Assembly: GCA_014529385.2 (NCBI GenBank) | Contig: CM043956.1 | Coordinates: 92,909,721-92,973,720 of the forward strand | Direction of reading: 5' to 3' | DNA length: 64,000 nt | Source of the DNA: Adiantum capillus-veneris | Taxonomy: Eukaryota > Streptophyta > Polypodiopsida > Polypodiales > Pteridaceae | Part shown: piece by piece, positions 57,109 to 64,000 of the stretch | How the letters are laid out: each line of letters begins with the position of its first letter | Position numbering within the stretch: the stretch's first letter is position 1 | Notes under the pieces: generated by a model | Databases searched by the model: none | The model's input: the letters and a program-made list of their open reading frames with translations, nothing else | Told to the model about the DNA's origin: nothing | Position numbers and translations under genes: made by a program

Positions 57109-60100
57109 ATGAATTTGAGATCGGGCAGGAACCTCCAGAATAACCAACCAAAACAAGGGGAACCAGCAAGTGTCATATCAACCGAAGGAAGTGTAAACCA
57201 AAGTTGGGTGCAACCATTAGAGCCGATCTTTGAAGGAAGTGTCTTTGATACTTCTTCGGAGAGATCTTACGAGATTTTCACCGAACACGTGGAACACCTG
57301 AACCTGAACAACAGAAAAAATATGGCAGCAGGATCATCAAACCCTTCCGCCACCATGAAGCTATTGTTCATAAAATACCAGTACGACAATGAGCAAGGTG
57401 CCAAGATCTACAAAGATGGAATGGACCGCTATTGTGTAAAGATAGAGGAGAGACCTAGTGAGTTCAAGGACTTAGTGCCTGTGAGCTATAGCGGAGATAG
57501 ATATCTAGATGACGAGGGTACCATGTACTTGGTAGTCCTAAACCCTAACATTGTGGACAAGTGGGGATTGATGGGCACCAAAGCCAAAGTAGATGAAGAA
57601 CTTGAGGAGAAGGCACCAATAATGAACTTCCCTGATGCGAGGTTAAGAAGACAGAATGAAACTACAAGGATCAACACTGATAACATCTATGTGGGGCTAT
57701 ACAAATATAATAATGGGGAGCAGGATCTCTATTATAGATGTGAAGAACCCTACACTGGAGAGTTGACAGACCGAAAAAGACTTTATGTCTTTACCTACAC
57801 AGAGGGATCGGAAGTGAAAATTGCCGCTTACGACAAGTATGGCAGGCAATACTCAACAATGGGCAAGAAAGAATTAGAAGGATATACATACTTTGGGGGA
57901 CCTCTACATCAGTATTATGTTACTTCTAGCTCACAAAGACCAGCACCAACAAATGGAGTGCAAAACCCAATGACGACAGGAGGACAAAGAACTCAGGCTA
58001 CTGACTCTTTCAGTCAACCTCAGTACTCGAAGCCCGGACCAATGGGATCATTACATTCCAGAGAGTCAATGGATACGAATCGAGGTAGTGCAGTTCCAAT
58101 CCCCACGTATACCACTCCAGGTCCAAGGTTCGAAGCGGAACCATCACATTTACCTCCTAGTAGTAGATTCAGGGCAGGGGAACCGACAAGGGTAACCCAT
58201 GAAGTCCATGATGCTAGAGAAAGCTTTAGCCGGGACACAGGAGCAATGAGATTGGTAGCAGACCATAGACGTATGAGACCATCTCAAGTAGCGAAGTGTA
58301 TGCCAAAGAAGTATGGTGGTTCAGGAGATCCGTATGCACATGTGTCACTCTTTAAGCAAGTCTTAAGAGCTGAGCAGATAACAGATTTCCATACACAATA
58401 CGAGGGATTTGGTCTTACTCTAGAAGGTACGGCATTGACATGGTTTCAACCACTGAACATAGGGGGATTCCATGACATTGACCATTTGCTAAGAGAGTTT
58501 GCTGAGGAATTCTCAAAACGAGGGATTAAGCACAATACGGTCTCACAAATATATGCTTTTAAACAGAGAGAACACGAAAAAGTGAAGGAAGCTTCACTTC
58601 GCTTCAAACAATACATTGAGAGATGTCCAGTACGTGAACGACCACAAGATGACAGACTATCTGTTCTCTTTATTGAGGGACTGAGGAACGACACTCTCAA
58701 GAAGGACTTGCACTTGAAAGCTTGTACAAGTTTCGAGCAAGTAACGAGAGAGGCATTGTACTTAGTGGATAACTGTACGGTTTATGGAGAGGTGTCAGCG
58801 GATACAGATTTTGCATCCAGTAGCTCTTCCTCCGTAGCGAGCGAGACTACCACTAAAAAGAATGTTCAAACAACAACCATGCCAAATGTAGAGCAAATGA
58901 TAGAAGATGCTCTAAAAAGGATGGCACCATACCAAAAACCATTGCCAAAAACACTGAAATGGTGTGCTATTGAACAAAAATGGACAAACCATCCAACAGA
59001 GGAGTGCTATTACAACAAAGGGTATGTAAGGGAGCGTCAGTATGCACCTCCTGCTCAATTAGCACCACCTCAAGTACATCCAGTACCTCGATACCCAACG
59101 GGAAATGTACCAGGACCTATGGGGATAGAAAGACCGCAACCGGTATTGGGACAACAACCACCTTTACCAGGAGCAAGACCAGTAGGCATTAGATATGCAC
59201 CAACCTTAGAGAATCAGGAAGAACAAGCCTTAGTGCCTGTTCAAGCCTATTATGAAGAATCTGGTGCACACATGTCTCCAACTGTGTATTACCCACCAGA
59301 AGAACCCAAACAACCAGAACCATGGGGCATGATTGGGAATGTTGGAATACCAACAGTTACAAGTGCTTCTGATGAAGAGAGATACAATTTGGACGCAAGA
59401 ACATTGATGTTCATAGCTCATGGAGGGTTAACAGGACAAAGACCATCCTATCCACAAAGGACGAATCAAATGGGACCAAGACCAGCACTAGGACCCTGTT
59501 ACAAGTGTGGAGGTGACCATCTGATGAATGTTTGCCCACATACGGAAATCATTAGAATTAACGCTTATTGCACTGAGTGTGGGGTTACTCACTTCATTGA
59601 GGATTGTTCAAAGAATCCAAACAAAGTGCAAAAGACGACATTGAATATGCTAGAAACTATTCCTACCAGCAGTGGGTCTGAAAATGAAACTCTGATACCA
59701 ACGCAAGTTGTTACTAGAGCTCAAGCTAAGAAAACCACTAGAGAACCTGAGAATGGAAAGTTAGCGACTGAAATGGTTAGTCCAGGACCGCGGAGTCAGA
59801 AAAACACATGGAAAGCTAGAAAAGCACGCATGAAGTTGAGAAAAGAACGTGAAGACGCTATTCTAGCTGAGGAACTAAAGCGAACTAAAGATAGATTAGA
59901 AAAACTTGAGAGTCAAAACGGGAAACGAGAGATGAGCCCGGAAAGAACGAAACAAAAGAGTATCAAAGAAACAACGAGCTTAAGCTCAGGGGGATCAGTG
60001 CTAGTCGACAAAGTACACGAACCATTGGACGCACTGATGAGAGCTTACGAAGCTAGGTTAAAGAACAACCAAACACAAGAACAGAGGTGGATGACATACC

Positions 60101-62205
60101 CAAACGCGGAATTGGAAAAGCAGAGACTTGAAATGTGCCAGAGAATGATCGAGACTGCACAAGCCTTATTAGAACCACCAAAAGAAACAATGAATTGTGG
60201 AACAGAAAACCCAATTCAGCAAGAGACTATCGTTTCACGGGTAGCTGAAAAGACTCCCAGTGCACAAAAGCCTGAAAATACACACAAGGATGACCGCATA
60301 GTATTGAACACAACCGATCAGGAGATAGAGAGTTTTCATCCAGTCATACAGAGGTCTTACGGAAGAGATGAGGATTACAATGAATTTTGGAAACAAGTGA
60401 GAGAGGCAAACTTTGCAAACGAGCTAAGTTGCCAAGCTAATCAGACAAATTGGGAAAAGGACATCAGGAATCCTCCCATAGTGGAATTTGAGGCAGGATC
60501 TCAAGTGGACTTGGATCTGCAATCTTACTGGGGAGATGGGGGCTCTGTTAGAACAATGGAGAGCAAACCTCATTCACTGAATACCTTACCTTCATACTTA
60601 GGAGAGTATGAAGCAAAATCCGAGATTAGAGCACTTCCCTCACGAAGAATCTCATCAGAAAAAGTCATGGACTCGCAAGGATTGATAGAGATCTTGTCAA
60701 CACCAGTGACATGCACTATCACTCTAGCTGAGCTTTTGAGGCTAAGACCACATATGTGGACCACTGTAGGAAAATGCTTGGAGAAATTCGGGATAAAAGA
60801 CCCAACATCGAGACTGAAAGAGGGTATACAAGAGCTGAGCAAACCACAAAAGAACGCTAAGCCTGTACCCTTAAACAAGGTCGGAGAGTATTGCGAAGGT
60901 GAAGAGGGGAATACAACCTTACCAGTTGAATTCCAAGGAGTAAACACGATGGCAATACTAGACAGCGGAGCTGGGGTAGCCATTGCTACAAAAGAAATCT
61001 GGAAAAAATGGGGGAAACCAGCAATAAGGAAGACTAGGTTGAAACTCCAATTAGCAGATGGACACATGGAGAAACCTATGGGGTTATTAGAGAAAGTTGT
61101 AGTGACTTCTTGCGGCATTGAATACGAACATACTTTTGCTATTGTCGATTTTGGCAAGGAGAATAACTATGATATCATACTGGGAAGACCATTCATGAGA
61201 CAGTTGAAAATGGTCCAGGATTGGGGCTACGATCACATATACCTGAGAAATATGGAAACCACTACACGTGTGAACCTGAAAGACCATAGCTACAAAGATG
61301 TGAACCGAACACCGGTAGAGGAGTTTGATTCAGCTACTTTGGCGGGATCCGAATTTCCAGCTTGGTTAGGTAAACCCAAGGAGTTATGGATGTGTGGAGC
61401 CTCGAAATGTGGAAGTCTGAAACGAGAAGAATGTGTTTTAGAAAGGGCTATCGAAGACGAAACTTATATAGGAGAACCCTTTCCAGAGGACACGCTTGAA
61501 CCATTAGAATGGACACACATTCTAGCAACCCTAGATGTTTGTGCAATTCCGGATGGTCCCACAACGAAATTTTGCGACAAGGACGGGTACGACGTGGTTC
61601 CGTACTTCATGTTGAGAACTGTACTCGAAAAAGAAACTGAAAAGAACGATACACTGGAAAAGGAAGATGAAGAGGAGGTGTTTCACGACATTCCCGATCA
61701 TCCAGAGTGGGGAAATGAAGCAGACAACGAGTCAACGGACAATTCAAGCGGAAACGAAGAAACTATAACGGATGTCCGATTTTATGATTTTCCGAACCAA
61801 ACTAAACAACGCCAGAAACGCTCTAGAGCAAAGAGAAAAACAAAGGGGGTTAGAACCAATCCGATGCCTAGAATAAGAGGAAAAAATCAATTCCTAATGC
61901 TAGTAAAGGCGGAAGATTGTGTTAAGGACAAGATTTCTGGAAGAATGAGAGGCAATGATCAAAAGAGCTTACGAAAAGACAAAAAAGGCTCAAGAAATCA
62001 AGTTCAAAGGAATGGAACGAAAACAGAAACAGAAAAATCAGAAAAGAACAAGCGCAACAGAGAACACACGGAGTCCAAGTTAGAACGTAGAAACAAGTAC
62101 AAAGAGCTCAAGAAAACTCTGAAAGAAGTTTGGATGACAGAAATTGAGAGTGGAGGGGACGAAAACGCCAAAATCAAGGAAAACATGGATGTTAGCTCCA
62201 GGTGA
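57109..62205 (+). CDS. Gyp-C Gag-protease polyprotein, 1698 aa, intact
   Basis: ATG 57109 (MNLRSGRN, the same start as Gyp-D). An N-terminal region of about 375 residues of unknown role. Capsid-like Gag domain about 380-560 (KKYGGSGDPYAHVSLF, LEGTALTWFQ, FKQREHEKVKEASLRFKQYIERC). Pro-rich linker. Two short knuckles, CYKCGGDHLMNVC (residue 797) and CTECGVTHFIEDC (821), each CX2CX3HX4C. A charged, coiled-coil-like segment about 890-1020. Retropepsin with AILDSGAGVAIA (Asp about 1285) and IILGRPFMRQL. A basic Lys/Arg-rich C-terminal tail. At about 1700 residues it is far longer than usual gypsy Gag-protease (commonly 500-800). The open frame in a 5.1 kb gene argues for a young or selected copy. 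Confidence 0.92.
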   Translation: MNLRSGRNLQNNQPKQGEPASVISTEGSVNQSWVQPLEPIFEGSVFDTSSERSYEIFTEHVEHLNLNNRKNMAAGSSNPSATMKLLFIKYQYDNEQGAKIYKDGMDRYCVKIEERPSEFKDLVPVSYSGDRYLDDEGTMYLVVLNPNIVDKWGLMGTKAKVDEELEEKAPIMNFPDARLRRQNETTRINTDNIYVGLYKYNNGEQDLYYRCEEPYTGELTDRKRLYVFTYTEGSEVKIAAYDKYGRQYSTMGKKELEGYTYFGGPLHQYYVTSSSQRPAPTNGVQNPMTTGGQRTQATDSFSQPQYSKPGPMGSLHSRESMDTNRGSAVPIPTYTTPGPRFEAEPSHLPPSSRFRAGEPTRVTHEVHDARESFSRDTGAMRLVADHRRMRPSQVAKCMPKKYGGSGDPYAHVSLFKQVLRAEQITDFHTQYEGFGLTLEGTALTWFQPLNIGGFHDIDHLLREFAEEFSKRGIKHNTVSQIYAFKQREHEKVKEASLRFKQYIERCPVRERPQDDRLSVLFIEGLRNDTLKKDLHLKACTSFEQVTREALYLVDNCTVYGEVSADTDFASSSSSSVASETTTKKNVQTTTMPNVEQMIEDALKRMAPYQKPLPKTLKWCAIEQKWTNHPTEECYYNKGYVRERQYAPPAQLAPPQVHPVPRYPTGNVPGPMGIERPQPVLGQQPPLPGARPVGIRYAPTLENQEEQALVPVQAYYEESGAHMSPTVYYPPEEPKQPEPWGMIGNVGIPTVTSASDEERYNLDARTLMFIAHGGLTGQRPSYPQRTNQMGPRPALGPCYKCGGDHLMNVCPHTEIIRINAYCTECGVTHFIEDCSKNPNKVQKTTLNMLETIPTSSGSENETLIPTQVVTRAQAKKTTREPENGKLATEMVSPGPRSQKNTWKARKARMKLRKEREDAILAEELKRTKDRLEKLESQNGKREMSPERTKQKSIKETTSLSSGGSVLVDKVHEPLDALMRAYEARLKNNQTQEQRWMTYPNAELEKQRLEMCQRMIETAQALLEPPKETMNCGTENPIQQETIVSRVAEKTPSAQKPENTHKDDRIVLNTTDQEIESFHPVIQRSYGRDEDYNEFWKQVREANFANELSCQANQTNWEKDIRNPPIVEFEAGSQVDLDLQSYWGDGGSVRTMESKPHSLNTLPSYLGEYEAKSEIRALPSRRISSEKVMDSQGLIEILSTPVTCTITLAELLRLRPHMWTTVGKCLEKFGIKDPTSRLKEGIQELSKPQKNAKPVPLNKVGEYCEGEEGNTTLPVEFQGVNTMAILDSGAGVAIATKEIWKKWGKPAIRKTRLKLQLADGHMEKPMGLLEKVVVTSCGIEYEHTFAIVDFGKENNYDIILGRPFMRQLKMVQDWGYDHIYLRNMETTTRVNLKDHSYKDVNRTPVEEFDSATLAGSEFPAWLGKPKELWMCGASKCGSLKREECVLERAIEDETYIGEPFPEDTLEPLEWTHILATLDVCAIPDGPTTKFCDKDGYDVVPYFMLRTVLEKETEKNDTLEKEDEEEVFHDIPDHPEWGNEADNESTDNSSGNEETITDVRFYDFPNQTKQRQKRSRAKRKTKGVRTNPMPRIRGKNQFLMLVKAEDCVKDKISGRMRGNDQKSLRKDKKGSRNQVQRNGTKTETEKSEKNKRNREHTESKLERRNKYKELKKTLKEVWMTEIESGGDENAKIKENMDVSSR

Positions 62206-63526
62206 GCCACCTAGACCGGTGTACATAGCCACAGATTTGTCTCCAGGCGAGGAAGAGAGACTTTTGAGTCTTCTCAGAGAGTATAGGGATGTGTTTGCAT
62301 GGTCTTATAAGGACTTAAAGGGAGTTGACCCATCGATATGCCAACACACAATCCCACTGAAACAAGACGCAAAGCCTAGCAGACAGAGACCATACACATA
62401 TAATGATACTTTTGCTAAGCGAATCAAAGAAGAGATAGATAAGCTAATGGAAGCTGAATTCATATACGAGATTGAACACACCGATTGGGTATCTCCAATT
62501 GTGGTGGTACCCAAGAAGAACGGAAAACTCCGAGTGTGTGTCAACTTAAAGAAAGTGAATGCTGCAACAATCAGGGACAATTATCCCCTGCCGATAACTG
62601 ATCATGTTCTAGAGCGTGTATCAGGGAAAACAGCATACTCTTTTCTTGATGGTTTTTCAGGATATAACCAGCTAGCCATAGCACTGAAAGATCAACATAA
62701 AACAGCTTTTGCAACGGAGTGGGGAATTTATGCTTATCGGGTTATGCCTTTTGGTCTAACCAATGCTCCCGCAACCTTCCAGAGGCTGATGACGCATGCT
62801 TTCAAAGAATACTTAAGGTTGTTTCTAGAAATATACATGGATGACTTATGTGTACATTCTCTTCTGAGAGATGAGCATCTAGAACACCTAAGAAAAGTAT
62901 TTGAGAAATGTAGGACATATCGCATTTGTCTCAATCCTGAGAAATGTGTGTTTATGGTCCGACAGGGCAGAATTCTGGGACATATTGTCTCACAAAACGG
63001 AATATCCACGGATTTAGAGAAGATAAAAGTTATAGTGGATATGCCTAGACCAACCAATGCGAAACAAGTACAGAGCTTTATGGGACATTGCGGATATTAT
63101 AGACGATTCATTTACATGTACGCTATAATAGGCCAACCACTTTACAGGCTAATAGTGAACTTTGAATGGACAGAGGAGTGTGAGGAATCGTTCAAGAAAT
63201 TGAAAGAGGCACTCATTACTGCTCCAGTCTTGAAATCACCAGATTGGGAGAAGATATTCCATGTGCATATAGATGCTTCGGCATATGCAATAGGATGCAT
63301 TCTGGCTCAGCCAGAAGAAGGAAACATGGATTTTCCTATCTGTTACGCCAGTCGACAGCTCAACAATGCAGAGAAGAATTACACCACAACAGAGCGAGAA
63401 GGATTAGGAATGATATATGCTGTGAAGAAATTTCGGCATTATCTTCTAGCCAACAAGTTTGTGTTTTTTACGGATCACCAAGCCTTGCTCTACCTAGTGA
63501 ATAAACCATGCAATACGGGAGAATAG
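62144..63526 (+). CDS. Gyp-C reverse transcriptase and RNase H
   Basis: The frame overlaps the end of the Gag-protease ORF by 62 bases and is shifted by +1 (or -2), so translation would need a frameshift, splicing or reinitiation (an ATG at 62189 precedes the conserved part). Motifs: WVSPIVVVPKKNGKLRVCV, SFLDGFSGYNQLAI (motif A Asp present), MPFGLTNAPATFQRL, IYMDDLCVHS (YMDD from 62834), GYYRRFI. RNase H: HVHIDASAYAIGCILAQ, YASRQLNNAEKNYTTTERE, FTDHQAL. The frame stops at 63524-63526, just after NKP, while the natural continuation (GRIVRWFI) is in another frame from 63520, so one base has been gained or lost. Confidence 0.9.
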   Translation: MRVEGTKTPKSRKTWMLAPGEPPRPVYIATDLSPGEEERLLSLLREYRDVFAWSYKDLKGVDPSICQHTIPLKQDAKPSRQRPYTYNDTFAKRIKEEIDKLMEAEFIYEIEHTDWVSPIVVVPKKNGKLRVCVNLKKVNAATIRDNYPLPITDHVLERVSGKTAYSFLDGFSGYNQLAIALKDQHKTAFATEWGIYAYRVMPFGLTNAPATFQRLMTHAFKEYLRLFLEIYMDDLCVHSLLRDEHLEHLRKVFEKCRTYRICLNPEKCVFMVRQGRILGHIVSQNGISTDLEKIKVIVDMPRPTNAKQVQSFMGHCGYYRRFIYMYAIIGQPLYRLIVNFEWTEECEESFKKLKEALITAPVLKSPDWEKIFHVHIDASAYAIGCILAQPEEGNMDFPICYASRQLNNAEKNYTTTEREGLGMIYAVKKFRHYLLANKFVFFTDHQALLYLVNKPCNTGE

Positions 63527-64000
63527 TGAGATGGTTCATTATCTTACTGGAATTCGACTTCACGGTAGTAGTAAAGAAAGGAAAAACACATCTTAGAGCT
63601 GATCATCTTTCGCGATTGACGAATGGAGAAGACCCTATAGGAGTAGATGACGACATGCCAGACGCGTACTTGTTCAACATAGAAATGATACCGAAGTGGT
63701 CTCAAAATGTCGTTAACCTATTAACCTATGGAGGAGAGTTCGATAGAAGAGAATACAACCAGAAACATATTGCTATTCAGCAATCCAAGAATCTTCAATT
63801 GGTTGCAGGAAGGTTGTATCAATTGGGAAATGATCATGTTTTACGACTATGCATCAATCCTGAGGAATATAATATATATCTGCGCGAAGCACATGTTCAG
63901 GAATGTGCATTTCATTGTTCAAGAAGGAACACATATAGGAATTTGTTACAATTGGGAGTCTATTGGCCAGGAATGAAAAAAGCGTACATGAATATGTCAC
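63520..64000 (+). pseudogene. Gyp-C RNase H end and integrase N-terminus, cut by window edge
   Basis: Reads RIVRWFIILLEFDFTVVVKKG and HLRADHLSRLTNGED (RNase H end and linker), then the integrase zinc-binding start with YLREAHVQECAFH and LGVYWPGMKK. Open to the window end. It is separated from the preceding frame by a one-base shift near 63520. Confidence 0.85.

Larger units (their letters stand above)
54738..64000 (+). mobile_element. Gyp-C: gypsy element, right end outside window
   Basis: 5' LTR 54738-55681, tRNA-Asp-like primer site, 1.4 kb leader with four palindromes, an intact 1698-codon gag-protease frame, then reverse transcriptase and RNase H in an overlapping frame and the start of integrase. 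The integrase end and 3' LTR lie beyond the window. The primer site and reverse transcriptase resemble the Athila/Tat (non-chromovirus) side of plant gypsy, but there is no second RNase H. TGAAG (54733-54737) is the left target site. Confidence 0.92.

Noticed and set aside
60570-61157. 195 aa minus-strand open frame
   Set aside because: Shadow of the Gyp-C Gag-protease gene on the other strand.
63728-63976. 82 aa plus-strand open frame near the window end
   Set aside because: The integrase reading from 63520 in another frame explains this stretch.

Overview
This window looks like repeat-rich nuclear DNA of a land plant. It is packed with nested LTR retrotransposons of plant type: Ty1/copia; Ty3/gypsy of the Tat-like lineage with two RNase H domains; chromovirus-like gypsy; and Athila/Tat-like gypsy with tRNA-Asp-like primer sites. 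I recognise no host gene, rRNA or tRNA. Long (CA)n and (CT)n tracts and the amount of nesting suggest a large genome, but the sequence does not let me choose between seed plant, fern or lycophyte. Element names below are local labels.

Layout. Nearly everything up to 50345 belongs to one old element, Tat-A (plus strand), broken up by later insertions. Its 5' LTR was hit by Copia-1 (1-5282, left end outside the window), by a ~675 bp terminal-inverted-repeat element (about 5922-6597) and by a gag-only retrotransposon, TRG (6726-14079, target duplication CAGAA). Its pol gene was split by a ~16 kb block (18835-34864, duplication GGGGG) made of Copia-2 remnants (minus strand), the young Tat-B element (19894-31369) and a chromovirus remnant (Chromo-H). 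Its 3' LTR was hit by Gyp-D (37372-48586, minus strand, duplication CTCAC). Tat-A itself sits in a decayed chromovirus (Chromo-E, minus strand, 50346-51245). To the right lie a promoter-like region with two small conserved ORFs (Elem-G, 51728-53277), a probable LTR (LTR-F, 53310-54705), and the left 9.3 kb of Gyp-C (54738 to the window end).

Most novel signals. (1) Tat-B carries four extra small ORFs between primer site and gag, forming two duplicated pairs: A1/A2 (70 and 72 aa) and B1/B2 (about 183 and 150 aa). A second A pair lies at 52817-53277 in swapped order. A1 and its counterpart share 52 of 70 residues although 31 of those 52 use different codons, a clear sign of selection on protein sequence. 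(2) The untranslated leader of Gyp-C carries four 28-32 bp palindromes built on one core; the related Gyp-D leader carries three palindromes of a different core, so the architecture is kept while the sequence changes. (3) TRG has 2.8 kb LTRs and only a gag gene, and a phase-matched splice donor inside the LTR suggests that the first gag exon is LTR-encoded. (4) Gyp-D keeps gag and protease but has a coiled-coil-type ORF where reverse transcriptase and integrase should be.

Relative ages by eye from LTR pairs: Tat-B (about 99% alike) and Copia-1 (about 98%) are youngest, TRG is intermediate, and Gyp-D and Tat-A are old (roughly 85-90%). Several gag-bearing but pol-deficient copies lie beside full-length relatives, which fits parasitism in trans.
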